Source: Cellulomonas fulva
GTDB taxonomy: Bacteria > Actinomycetota > Actinomycetes > Actinomycetales > Cellulomonadaceae
Length of the DNA stretch: 64,000 bases
NCBI RefSeq assembly: GCF_018531375.1
Contig: NZ_JAHBOH010000001.1
Coordinates: 1,426,001-1,490,000 of the forward strand
Direction: 5' to 3'
The notes below the pieces were generated by a model that worked only from the letters and a program-made list of their open reading frames with translations, had not been told where the DNA came from and did not search any database. Made by a program: the position numbers and the translations under genes. This document shows positions 43,693 through 51,712 of this stretch, piece after piece. The first letter of the stretch is position 1. Every line of letters starts with the position of its first letter.

Positions 43693-44910
43693 GTGACCGT
43701 GGCCGGCGGCGTCCCCGCCCCGGGCGCACCCGCGCCGGACGCGGCCGTTCCCGACGAGCCGGTCTACGAGGCGCCGCGCCACCGCAGCCCGCTGCTCGGG
43801 CGGCGCGGGGCCGTCGCGGGCGCGGGCCCGGACGCGGGCGTCGCGTGGCACTACGGCGACCCCACGGCGGAGCAGCGCGCGCTGTCCCGGGGCGGCGCGG
43901 TGGTGGACCAGTCCCACCTGGGCGTCGTGCGCGTCGCCGGGCCGGACCGCCTGAGCTGGCTGCACTCGATCACGTCCGCGCAGCTCGCGGACCTGCCGCC
44001 GCGCACGTCCACCGAGCTGCTCGTGCTCAGCCCGCACGGGCACGTCGAGCACGCGGCCGCGGTGGTCGACGACGGCGAGGCGACCTGGCTGATCACCCAG
44101 ACCCCGGCCGCGCTGGCGGCGTGGCTCGACCGGATGCGGTTCATGCTGCGCGTCGAGGTCGCCGACGTGACCGACGAGTGGGCCGCGATCGGCGAGCCGC
44201 TCGCGGCCGAGGGCGGCCCGGACGAGCCGGTGACGTGGCGCGACCCGTGGCCGCACGTCGCCGCGGGCGGCACCCGGTACGGCCCGCCGGCCGACGATCA
44301 CCCCGGCGCGGACCGCGCCTGGCGCCTGGTCCTGGTGCCCCGCGAGCGCCTGGCCGACGAGGTCGCGGCGCGCGAGGCCACGGGCTGGCCGCTCGCCGGC
44401 ACGTGGGCCGCGGAGGCGCTGCGCGTCGAGGCGTGGCGCCCGCGCGCCGCGCTCGAGCTCGACCACCGCACCATCCCGCACGAGCTGGACTGGCTCCGGA
44501 CCGCCGTGCACCTGAACAAGGGCTGCTACCGCGGGCAGGAGACGGTCGCGCGCGTGCACAACCTGGGCCGACCGCCGCGCCGGCTGGTCTTCCTGCACCT
44601 CGACGGCTCGGGGCACCTGCTGCCCGAGGCGGGGGCCGCCGTCCACCTGCCGACGGACACCCCGGGCGAGCCGGGACGGGAGGTCGGGCGCGTGACGAGC
44701 GTCGCCCGGCACCACGAGCTGGGACCGGTCGCGCTCGCGGTGGTCAAGCGCTCGGTCCCGCTGGACGCCGTCCTGGTCGTCGCGTGCGACGGGGGCGTCG
44801 TCACGGCCGGCCAGGAGGCGATCGTGCCCGGGGAGGGCGTGTCGTCGGACCGGCCCGCACCGCGCGGTCCGGTGAGCCGCGGGCTCGGCACGCACACGTC
44901 GCTGACCTGA
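43693..44910 (+). CDS. ygfZ: YgfZ/GcvT-like folate-binding protein
   Basis: 405 residues from GTG 43693. The GcvT-like N-terminal domain (VVDQSHLGVVRVAGPDRLSW) is followed by the diagnostic YgfZ motif KGCYRGQE at about 276. The family uses tetrahydrofolate and the conserved Cys in iron-sulfur cluster assembly or repair of certain enzymes. A Pro/Ala-rich N-terminal extension of about 40 residues is present. It starts directly behind the nitrobindin gene; the pair nitrobindin-ygfZ is common in actinobacteria. Confidence 0.92.
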   Translation: MTVAGGVPAPGAPAPDAAVPDEPVYEAPRHRSPLLGRRGAVAGAGPDAGVAWHYGDPTAEQRALSRGGAVVDQSHLGVVRVAGPDRLSWLHSITSAQLADLPPRTSTELLVLSPHGHVEHAAAVVDDGEATWLITQTPAALAAWLDRMRFMLRVEVADVTDEWAAIGEPLAAEGGPDEPVTWRDPWPHVAAGGTRYGPPADDHPGADRAWRLVLVPRERLADEVAAREATGWPLAGTWAAEALRVEAWRPRAALELDHRTIPHELDWLRTAVHLNKGCYRGQETVARVHNLGRPPRRLVFLHLDGSGHLLPEAGAAVHLPTDTPGEPGREVGRVTSVARHHELGPVALAVVKRSVPLDAVLVVACDGGVVTAGQEAIVPGEGVSSDRPAPRGPVSRGLGTHTSLT

Positions 44911-44926
44911 CCTGACGTGGGCTGAC

Positions 44927-46060
44927 GTGGACGAGCAGCGCGCGGGTACGGCCGGCGAGCGGCGGCGGTGGCACGACCTGCTGCTGGTCGCGCGCGTGCG
45001 CCGGCGCCAGGGCGTCGCCCGGGTGCGGGCGGCGTGGTTCCCGGTGCTGCAGGCCGCGGTGGCCGCGGGCATCGCGTTCGGCATCGCGCGGTACCTGCTG
45101 GACCACCCCTACCCGTTCTTCGCGCCCGTCAGCGCCTGGGTCGCCCTCGGCTTCTCGATCGACCGCTCCGCGCGGCGGGTCGCCGAGCTCGCGGTGGGCG
45201 TCGCCATCGGCGTGGGCCTCGGCGACGCCGTCGTGCACGTGATCGGGACGGGGCTCTGGCAGGTCGCGGTCGTCCTGCTCGTCGCGGCGCTCACGGCACG
45301 GTTCCTGGACCGCGGGGCGATGCTCACGACGCAGGCCGGCGTGCAGGCGATGGTGATCGTCGGGCTGCCCGCCGTGTCCGCGAGCGGCGGGCCGTTCGGG
45401 CGCTGGACGGACGCGCTCGTCGGCGGCGCCGTCGCGCTCGCGGTGGCCGTGCTGACGCCCTCGGACCCGCGGCGGCACGCGCGGGCGCTGGGCCGGCGCG
45501 CGGTCGAGGACGTCGCCGCGGTCCTGCACCTGCTGGCCCGGGGCGTCGGGGCGGCCTCCGTCCCGGACGTCGAGGACGCGCTGGTACGCGGCCGGGCGTC
45601 GCAGCCCTCGCTCGACGAGTGGAAGGACACCGCGACGAGCGCGCGGGAGCTCGCGCGGCTGTCACCCGCCGGCCGGCGCTACCGGGGGGAGCTCACGCGC
45701 CTGGTCGAGGCGTCGGTGCAGACCGACCGGGCGATGCGCAACGCGCGCGTCCTGACCCGGCGCGCGCTCGCGCTGCTCGAGAGCGGCGGGCACCACGACC
45801 TGTCGGGGATCGCGCAGCGCTTCGACGCGACAGCGACGGCGGCCGACGACCTCGCGGCCGCGCTCGGCTCCGGCCGCGACCCGTCCCGCGCGCGGGCCGA
45901 GCTGCTCGAGTCCGCGCGGGCGCTCGACCCGTTCGTCGTCGCGCCCGAGGACTGGCAGGTCCAGTCGCTCGTGCTGCTGCACCGCTCGCTCGTCGTCGAC
46001 CTGCTGGAGGCCGCGGGCGAGGACCCGGCGAGCGCGCGCGAGGCGTTGCCCGAGCTGTAG
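44927..46060 (+). CDS. FUSC-family membrane protein
   Basis: 377 residues from GTG 44927. The N-terminal half has six hydrophobic segments (AAWFPVLQAAVAAGIAFGIA, then PYPFFAPVSAWVALGFSID, in which the F-F-A-P-V-S/A-A motif is characteristic of FUSC/YccS/AaeB proteins). The C-terminal half is a cytosolic helical domain of about 190 residues. Relatives export aromatic acids or fusaric acid. Sixteen bases after ygfZ; probably in the same transcript. Confidence 0.82.
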   Translation: MDEQRAGTAGERRRWHDLLLVARVRRRQGVARVRAAWFPVLQAAVAAGIAFGIARYLLDHPYPFFAPVSAWVALGFSIDRSARRVAELAVGVAIGVGLGDAVVHVIGTGLWQVAVVLLVAALTARFLDRGAMLTTQAGVQAMVIVGLPAVSASGGPFGRWTDALVGGAVALAVAVLTPSDPRRHARALGRRAVEDVAAVLHLLARGVGAASVPDVEDALVRGRASQPSLDEWKDTATSARELARLSPAGRRYRGELTRLVEASVQTDRAMRNARVLTRRALALLESGGHHDLSGIAQRFDATATAADDLAAALGSGRDPSRARAELLESARALDPFVVAPEDWQVQSLVLLHRSLVVDLLEAAGEDPASAREALPEL

Positions 46061-46107
46061 GGCGCGATGCCCCACGGACGGCCGGGTCGGCACGTAGGCT
46101 CGGGCGC

Positions 46108-46449
46108 GTGGGAGTCGTCGGAGGTCTTCAGTACATCGTCTACCTGGTGTTCCTGCTGGTCATCTTCGGGCTGGCGGTGTGGGCACTGGTGGACGCGGCC
46201 GTGCGCCCGGCGGGTGCGTTCGTCTCCGCCGGCAAGCGCACCAAGAACTTCTGGCTCGCGATCCTGGTGGCCGCGACCGTGCTGTCCTTCCTGACCTGCC
46301 CGCCGCTCTACCTGCTGCCGATCTTCCTGGCGCTGCTGTCCGCGGTCGCCGCGATCGTCTACCTGGTCGACGTGCGGCCCGCCGTCGCGCCGTACACCCG
46401 GCGTCGCGGCCCGCGGGGTCCGAGCGGGCCGTCGCGGGGTGGCTGGTGA
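46108..46449 (+). CDS. DUF2516 membrane protein
   Basis: 113 residues from GTG 46108. Two or three hydrophobic segments (LQYIVYLVFLLVIFGLAVWA; NFWLAILVAATVLSFL; LLPIFLALLSAVAAIVYLVD) with the linker DAAVRPAGAFVSAGKRTKNF typical of DUF2516, followed by a basic R/P/G tail. Function unknown. Its stop overlaps the start of the asparaginase gene (GTGA at 46446-46449). Confidence 0.85.
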   Translation: MGVVGGLQYIVYLVFLLVIFGLAVWALVDAAVRPAGAFVSAGKRTKNFWLAILVAATVLSFLTCPPLYLLPIFLALLSAVAAIVYLVDVRPAVAPYTRRRGPRGPSGPSRGGW

Positions 46450-47417
46450 CCGACGTCTTCACGTCGGCGGTCCCGCTCGCCCGGGTGGTGCGCGGCGGGC
46501 TGGTCGAGTCCGTGCACGCGGGCCACGTCGTCGTGCTGGCGCCGGACGGGGAGGTGCGGCTGGCGCTGGGTGACCCGGACGTGACGGTCTGGGCCCGGTC
46601 CTCGCTCAAGCCGCTGCAGGCCGTCGGGATGCTGCGGCACGGCCTCGACGTGGACGACGAGGCGCTCGCGCTGGCCTGCGCGAGCCACAACGCCCAGGAC
46701 GGGCACCTCGACGTCGTGCGCGCGCTGCTGGCCGGTGCGGGCCTGACCGAGGCGGACCTCGACAACACCCCGGACTGGCCGCTCGACGCCGACGCCGCGT
46801 TCGCCTGGCGCGCGCAGGGCCGCGGCCCGGAGGCCCTCACGCAGAACTGCTCGGGGAAGCACGCCGCGATGCTCGCGACCTGCGTCGCCGCCGGCTGGCC
46901 CACCGCCGGCTACCGGGACCCGGGGCACCCGCTGCAGCGCGCGCTGCACGACGCGGTGGCCGAGCTCACGGGCGTCGCGGTGGCGCACACCACCGTCGAC
47001 GGGTGCGGGGCACCGCTGTTCTCGACCACGCTCGCCGGGCTCGCCCGCGCCTTCGGACGCCTCGGGCGCGCGCCGCACGACGAGGGTCACGCCGCGACGC
47101 CCGAGGGCCGCGTGGCGCGCGCGATGGCCGGCCACCCCTGGCACGTCGCGGGCTCGGGGCGCGACGCCACGCGACTCATGCAGGCGGTGCCCGGGCTCAT
47201 CGCGAAGGACGGTGCGGACGGCGTGTACGCGGCGGGGCTGCCCGACGGCGGCGCGGTCGCGCTCAAGGTGGTCGACGGCGCAGCACGACCGCGTGCGACC
47301 GTGCTCGCGGCGGCGCTGGTCGCGGCGGGCGTGGACGCGGCGCAGGTCGCCGACGTCGCGGCGACGCCGGTGCTGGGCCACGGCGTCCCCGTCGGCGCCG
47401 TCGAGCCGACGTTCTGA
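46446..47417 (+). CDS. L-asparaginase II-type (rhizobial-type) asparaginase
   Basis: 323 residues. Motifs of the ReAII/PF06089 family are present: ARSSLKPLQAVG, CASHNAQDGH, TQNCSGKHAAMLA (nucleophile/Lys region with the zinc-site Cys), VDGCGAPLFS and AKDGADGVYAAGLPDG. The enzymes hydrolyse asparagine to aspartate and ammonia. No signal peptide, so it is cytosolic. Coupled to the DUF2516 gene by GTGA. Confidence 0.92.
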   Translation: MTDVFTSAVPLARVVRGGLVESVHAGHVVVLAPDGEVRLALGDPDVTVWARSSLKPLQAVGMLRHGLDVDDEALALACASHNAQDGHLDVVRALLAGAGLTEADLDNTPDWPLDADAAFAWRAQGRGPEALTQNCSGKHAAMLATCVAAGWPTAGYRDPGHPLQRALHDAVAELTGVAVAHTTVDGCGAPLFSTTLAGLARAFGRLGRAPHDEGHAATPEGRVARAMAGHPWHVAGSGRDATRLMQAVPGLIAKDGADGVYAAGLPDGGAVALKVVDGAARPRATVLAAALVAAGVDAAQVADVAATPVLGHGVPVGAVEPTF

Positions 47418-47510
47418 GGCGGGCCGCCGTCCCCGGGGCCCGGCGGCGACGGCGGCGTCCGAGCGGTGCGCGGCGGCCGTCGCGATCCCGAGGCCCGAGC
47501 GGGTCGCAGC

Positions 47511-47552
47511 ATGAGGGAGGCCGCATGAGGGAGGCAGCGTGAGAGAGGCAGC
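47511..47552 (+). repeat. Three 14-bp repeats forming overlapping five-codon minigenes before dtd
   Basis: Units at 47511, 47525 and 47539 (ATGAGGGAGGCCGC, ATGAGGGAGGCAGC, GTGAGAGAGGCAGC); a partial fourth unit is the dtd start at 47553. Each reads start-Arg-Glu-Ala-Ala-stop, and each TGA overlaps the next start (ATGA/GTGA). The internal GGAGG or GAGAGG can serve as ribosome binding site for the next start. Confidence 0.85.
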
Positions 47553-47987
47553 ATGAGAGCGGTGGTGCAGCGCGTGACGCGCGCGTCGGTGAGCGTCGCG
47601 GGCGTGGTGGTGGGCGCGATCGACCGACCCGGCCTGCTCGCGCTCGTCGGGGTGACGCCCGGGGACGGCCCGGCGCAGGTCGAGCTCGTGGCGCGCAAGA
47701 TCGCGGAGCTGCGGATCCTGCGCGACGAGCGCAGCGCGGCGGAGGCGGGTGCGCCCGTGCTCGTCGTCAGCCAGTTCACGCTGTACGCGGACACGCGCAA
47801 GGGCCGGCGGCCCACCTGGAACGCCGCCGCACCCGGACCCGTCGCCGAGCCGCTGGTCGAGGCGGTCGTCGCGGCGCTGCGGGAGCGTGGCCTCGAGGTC
47901 GCGACGGGGCGGTTCGGTGCCGACATGGCCGTCGAGCTGGTCAACGACGGCCCCGTGACCCTCGTCCTGGACGCGCCTCCGCCCTGA
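47553..47987 (+). CDS. dtd: D-aminoacyl-tRNA deacylase
   Basis: 144 residues, full length. [15 protein letters not shown] at the N-terminus, the catalytic [17 protein letters not shown], and the Gly-cis-Pro-equivalent region [20 protein letters not shown]. It removes D-amino acids (and glycine from tRNA-Ala) from mischarged tRNA. The ATG is the fourth in a chain of 14-bp repeats, so its translation may depend on re-initiation. An intrinsic-type hairpin follows. Confidence 0.95.
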   Translation: MRAVVQRVTRASVSVAGVVVGAIDRPGLLALVGVTPGDGPAQVELVARKIAELRILRDERSAAEAGAPVLVVSQFTLYADTRKGRRPTWNAAAPGPVAEPLVEAVVAALRERGLEVATGRFGADMAVELVNDGPVTLVLDAPPP

Positions 47988-48029
47988 TCCGCACCCCTCC
48001 TCTGCCCCTGGCCTCGTCCGGGCATGCGA

Positions 48030-48064
48030 GAAGGCCCCTCCGAGTAAGCGTCGGAGGGGCCTTC
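48030..48064 (+). terminator. Terminator hairpin after dtd (copy 1 of a duplicated hairpin)
   Basis: 14-bp stem (48030-48043 with 48051-48064), loop GTAAGCG. A 31-bp core identical to the hairpin at 48585-48617. Confidence 0.8.
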
Positions 48065-48584
48065 CCGTGACCGCAGGCCCTGCGACCGCGAGGCGGACCC
48101 CGCGAGCCGTGCCGACCGGGGGACCGGACGGCGGCGCCGCGCTGACGGTGCGGCTCCGTCCCGACACCCGGTGGTCCGGCGAACCGGTCCGCCGCGGGCG
48201 GGACGACTGCGATCGACCGTTCGGTCCGTAGCGACCCTCGCGTCGTCATCCGCGAGCCTCGGGGTTGCCCCGTCGGTGTGGTCGCCCGTTCTCCGGCCGG
48301 CCCGTCCTCGCTGGCCCGGTCCCGCCGGTTCCGGCTCCTCCGAGGAGGGTCCTTCACCTGCGTTCTCGAACCGTCGAGGTCGATGAGTGATTTCTAGTCC
48401 TGCCTCGCGGAGGCCCACAAGAGCTCTGCGAGGATTTCTTTGTCCACAGATTGCTTCACAGCTGTGTGCACAGGCTGACCTGGGTGAACGCGCGATGAAC
48501 ACAGGCCTGTGGACCACATCTGTGGACAGTTCGCGTGTCGTTCACCCGTCCGCGCGCCGGACCGGCCTAGCCTGGACCCAGGTC
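48065..48584. other. Gene-free interval between twin hairpins
   Basis: No supported gene in about 520 bases on either strand. The right third is notably less GC-rich and holds the DnaA-box-like cluster at 48440-48529, flanked by GGGTGAAC (48482-48489) and GTTCACCC (48540-48547). Open frames across it are arginine-rich and unconvincing. Confidence 0.6.
48440..48529. other. Cluster of DnaA-box-like sites
   Basis: TTGTCCACA at 48440-48448 is the actinobacterial DnaA box consensus as I know it. On the other strand TGGTCCACA (48509-48517) and CTGTCCACA (48521-48529) each differ by one base. A weaker CTGTGCACA-like site lies near 48465-48473. No dnaA or dnaN is nearby, so a titration or regulatory site is more likely than oriC. 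Confidence 0.55.
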
Positions 48585-48617
48585 GAGGCCCCTCCGAGTA
48601 AGCGTCGGAGGGGCCTC
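48585..48617 (+). terminator. Second copy of the duplicated hairpin
   Basis: 13-bp stem (48585-48597 with 48605-48617) and the same GTAAGCG loop as the hairpin at 48030-48064. It lies upstream of the macro-domain gene, not after a gene on the same strand. Confidence 0.7.
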
Positions 48618-48649
48618 GCTGCGTCCGGACCGCGGGCAGGATGGGAGCC

Positions 48650-49177
48650 ATGCGCATCGAGGCCGTCCGTGGGGACATCACCGACCAGGACGTCGACGTC
48701 GTCGTGAACGCCGCCAACTCCTCGCTGCTCGGCGGCGGCGGGGTGGACGGCGCCATCCACGCCGCGGCCGGCCCGGGGCTGCTCGCCGCGTGCCGCGAGC
48801 TGCGGCGGACCCGGCTGCCGGACGGGCTGCCGCCCGGGCACGCGGTCGCGACCGACGGGTTCGCGCTCCCGGCGCGCTGGGTGGTGCACACCGTCGGTCC
48901 CAACTGGCACGCGGGCGAGCGGGACCTGCCGATGCTCGCGGCGTGCTTCCTGTCCTCGCTCGAGGTCGCGGTCGGCCTGGGGGCGCGCAGCATCGCGTTC
49001 CCCGCGGTCAGCGCGGGCGTCTACGGGTGGGACACGCGGGTGGTCGCACAGACCGCGGTGCGCGCCGTCCGGACGTGGTCGAGCAGCACCGCGCAGGACG
49101 ACGGCGGCATCGAGCTGGTCCGGTTCGTGCTCTTCTCGCCCGCGGTGCTGGCCGAGTTCGAGGCCGCGCTGGCCTGA
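48650..49177 (+). CDS. Macro-domain protein (O-acetyl-ADP-ribose deacetylase type)
   Basis: 175 residues from ATG 48650; ATG 48641 is an alternative. The start IEAVRGDITDQDVDVVVNAA, with NAANSSLLGGGGVDGAIH after it, is the ADP-ribose-binding macro fold of the YmdB/MacroD group with the catalytic Asn and Asp-Gly positions. SIAFPAVSAGVYGWD forms the second phosphate loop. Removes ADP-ribose from O-acetyl-ADP-ribose or from modified macromolecules. Monocistronic; the promoter probably lies within the hairpin-bounded interval. Confidence 0.93.
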   Translation: MRIEAVRGDITDQDVDVVVNAANSSLLGGGGVDGAIHAAAGPGLLAACRELRRTRLPDGLPPGHAVATDGFALPARWVVHTVGPNWHAGERDLPMLAACFLSSLEVAVGLGARSIAFPAVSAGVYGWDTRVVAQTAVRAVRTWSSSTAQDDGGIELVRFVLFSPAVLAEFEAALA

Positions 49178-49183
49178 TCCGGC

Positions 49184-49756
49184 TCAGGGGCGGAGCCACG
49201 CCGTGACGGCCGCGACCACCGGCGGGTCCGCCGGGCTGTGGTCCCCGGGCACCACGACGAGCTCGAGCGGCCCGGCGACGGCCGCGAGGTGCTGCGCCAG
49301 CTCGTCGGGCGTCCCGAACGGGTCCCGCGCGCCGGAGACGGCAAGGACCGGGACGCCGATCTCCGGCAGGTGAGCCGTGCGCAGCGTCTCCGGCCTGCCG
49401 GGCGGGTGCAGGGGGTAGGACAGGAGCAGCAGGCCGGCCGCGGGCTGCCCCTGCGCGACGGCCAGGGAGCTCATCCGTCCGCCGAACGAGCGCCCGCCGA
49501 GCACCAGGCGCGCGGCCGGGACGCCGAGCTCGTCGGCCCACGCCTCGACCCGCTCCCGCAGGTGGGCGACGGCGACCTCGGGCCGGTCGGGGGCTCGGCT
49601 GCCGCGCTCCCGGTTGGGGAAGTGGAGCCGCAGGACGGGCAGCGGTGCGAGGGCGGCCTCGAGCGCGACGAGCGTGCGGTGGTCACGGTCGGCCCCCGCG
49701 CCCGGGGTGAGCACCACGCCCGCGACGTCCTGCGGGCGCGGGTGCGTCCCGGTCAC
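49184..49756 (-). CDS. Alpha/beta hydrolase (KANL3/Tex30-like, dienelactone hydrolase fold)
   Basis: 190 residues from GTG 49756. VVLTPGAGADRDHRTLVALE at the N-terminus, the nucleophile elbow LGGRSFGGRMSSL with Ser in G-x-S-x-G, the acid in VSGARDPFG and the His in VPGDHSPA complete the triad. The compact size and TPGAG motif fit the KANL3/Tex30-like group; substrate unknown. The GTG overlaps the stop of the DUF389 gene (GTGA at 49753-49756), so both are in one operon. Convergent with the macro gene six bases away. Confidence 0.87.
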   Translation of the reverse strand: MTGTHPRPQDVAGVVLTPGAGADRDHRTLVALEAALAPLPVLRLHFPNRERGSRAPDRPEVAVAHLRERVEAWADELGVPAARLVLGGRSFGGRMSSLAVAQGQPAAGLLLLSYPLHPPGRPETLRTAHLPEIGVPVLAVSGARDPFGTPDELAQHLAAVAGPLELVVVPGDHSPADPPVVAAVTAWLRP

Positions 49757-50757
49757 CCGCCGACCGCCCCGACCTCGAGGGTGGACCCGACCGTCGTCCG
49801 GACCGTCACGAGCACGCCGTTCGGCACGCGGCCCTCGAGGCTGTCGAGCAGGTCCTGCGCGGGCGGGAGCTCACCACCGGCCACCCGCACGTCGACCGTG
49901 TAGTCGACGAACTCGTGCGTGACGTCCGTGACGGTCGCGCCCGGCACGTCCGCGAGCCAGTCCTCGGTCGCGTCGCGGACCGTCACGCCCCACGACGAGA
50001 GCAGCGCGGTGGCGACCGTGTTCGCCACCAGCGGGACCGCGACGACCGCGAACAGACCCCCGATGGCGAGGTAGGCACGGCGCAGCGACGCCGGCTCACC
50101 GTCCTCGCGGCGCTCCGAGTACCGCAGCGCGGCGTAGACGATCGTCCCGGCGAGCACCAGCGCGAGCAGGTTCGAGACGAACAGCAGCAGCGCGCCGGCG
50201 GCGAAGGTGAACGCCCCCTCGCCCAGGCAGACGCCGACCACGGCGAGCGGCGGGACCAGCGAGATGGCGATCGCGACGCCGGGCAGCACGGTCGCGACGT
50301 CCCGGCGCGAGTACGCGATCGCGCCCGCGAGCCCGGTCGCCACGGCCGCGACCAGGTCCGGCAGCCCCGGGGACGTGCGGCCGCTGATCTGGCTGTTGGT
50401 GGCGAGCTGGAACGTGTCCGGCAGCAGCAGGCTGAACAGCACCCCGAGCAGGATCACCCACAGGGCACCACCGACGACGTACCGCAGCGAGCCCGTGCGC
50501 CGGCGCTTCGCGACGCCGAGCGCGACGCCCATGATCGGCGTGGACAGCGGCGCGACGATCATGGCGCCGATCACCGTCGCGGTGGAGTCGCCGATGACGC
50601 CCGCCGACGCGATGCATGCCGAGAGCGTGAGCATGATCCAGAACGCGGAGCGCTTGGCGCGTCCGTCGCCCGCGTGCAGGTCGAGGTCGTCGGTGAGCTC
50701 GTCGAGCGTGCGTCGCTGCGACTCGGGGAGGACGAAGTCGCGGATTCTGCCGGTCAC
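49753..50757 (-). CDS. DUF389 integral membrane protein
   Basis: 334 residues from GTG 50757; GTG 50766 is an alternative. The core is the DUF389 hydrophobic domain: FWIMLTLSACIASAGVIGDS, STATVIGAMIVAPLSTPIMG and IAISLVPPLAVVGVCLGEGA, with six or so membrane segments. The C-terminal about 90 residues form a soluble domain outside the core. Function unknown. First gene of an operon with the hydrolase. Confidence 0.88.
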   Translation of the reverse strand: MTGRIRDFVLPESQRRTLDELTDDLDLHAGDGRAKRSAFWIMLTLSACIASAGVIGDSTATVIGAMIVAPLSTPIMGVALGVAKRRRTGSLRYVVGGALWVILLGVLFSLLLPDTFQLATNSQISGRTSPGLPDLVAAVATGLAGAIAYSRRDVATVLPGVAIAISLVPPLAVVGVCLGEGAFTFAAGALLLFVSNLLALVLAGTIVYAALRYSERREDGEPASLRRAYLAIGGLFAVVAVPLVANTVATALLSSWGVTVRDATEDWLADVPGATVTDVTHEFVDYTVDVRVAGGELPPAQDLLDSLEGRVPNGVLVTVRTTVGSTLEVGAVGG

Positions 50758-50802
50758 GTGGCACACGGTAGGGCCGGGGCGGTCCGACGAGCCGCGGGTG
50801 CG

Positions 50803-51708
50803 TCAGCCGACGGCGTCGGGCGTGTCGCCCGGCCGCTCCGCCGCGAGCGCCGCCGCGAGGGTCCGCACCACGCCCGCGTCGTTGTTGGAGGGCGCGACGA
50901 ACCGCGCGCCCGCGACGACCTCGGGGTGCGCGTTCGCCATCGCGAACGACCAGTGCGCCGCCGCGAGCATGCCGACGTCGTTGAAGTAGTCGCCGAACGC
51001 CATGGTCTGCTCCGGCCCGATCCCGAGCCCCTGCTGGACCGCGCGCAGCGCCGTGCCCTTGTCCGCGGCGGTGTCCATCACGTCGACCCAGTGCTCGCCG
51101 GAGACCAGCACGCGCGCCTGCTCGTCGTAGGCGGACAGCAGCGGTCCCGCACCGTCCTGCGCCGGACCGAAGTCGTAGACCGCGACCTTGAGGACGGTGT
51201 CCCGCACGGCGGTGAGGTCCTCGACCACGGTGAGCCGCCGGTAGTACGGCTCCACGTGCTCGAGGAACGCCCGGTCGGCGCGCTCGACGTACGCGGAGGA
51301 CTCGCCGCACAGCACGGTCCCGTGCTCCGCCCCGCCGTCGACCGCGTCCCGCACGGTGCGCACCACCTCGCGCGCGAGCTCGAGCGCGAGCGGGGTGACG
51401 GCGAGCGTCCGGCCGTCGTGGACCACGAGCGAGCCGTTCTCCGCGACGTAGGTCAGGTCGTCGCGGCCCATCTGGTGCCGCAGCGTCGCGTACTGCCGGC
51501 CGGACGCGGGGCAGACGACGACCCCGCGGTCGAGCAGCCGGTCGAGCACGGGCCAGAACGCGTCGGGCAGGCGCTTGCGGTCGTCGAGGAGCGAGCCGTC
51601 CATGTCGAGCGCGACCAGGCGCAGCTCCGCCAGCTCGAAGTCGGGGGTGGGGAACGGCGTGGGGAGAGGCGTGGGGGTAGGTGCGGGCACACCGCATCGT
51701 CTCAGCAC
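50803..51708 (-). CDS. HAD-superfamily hydrolase, Cof type
   Basis: 301 residues from ATG 51708; a GTG at 51690 is also possible. The leader is a Pro-Thr repeat (APTPTPLPTPFPTP) of unclear purpose. HAD motif I is LVALDMDGSLLDDRK, motif II CPASGR, motif III Lys (TVLKVAVYDF or DKGTAL) and motif IV FGDYFNDVGM. The Cof cap domain lies between II and III. Probably dephosphorylates small metabolites (sugar phosphates, FMN or PLP). Confidence 0.92.
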   Translation of the reverse strand: MLRRCGVPAPTPTPLPTPFPTPDFELAELRLVALDMDGSLLDDRKRLPDAFWPVLDRLLDRGVVVCPASGRQYATLRHQMGRDDLTYVAENGSLVVHDGRTLAVTPLALELAREVVRTVRDAVDGGAEHGTVLCGESSAYVERADRAFLEHVEPYYRRLTVVEDLTAVRDTVLKVAVYDFGPAQDGAGPLLSAYDEQARVLVSGEHWVDVMDTAADKGTALRAVQQGLGIGPEQTMAFGDYFNDVGMLAAAHWSFAMANAHPEVVAGARFVAPSNNDAGVVRTLAAALAAERPGDTPDAVG

Positions 51709-51712
51709 CGAC

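Noticed and set aside
48440..48529. Chromosomal origin of replication
   Set aside because: Only three or four boxes, no AT-rich unwinding element, and no dnaA, dnaN or rnpA-rpmH neighbours.
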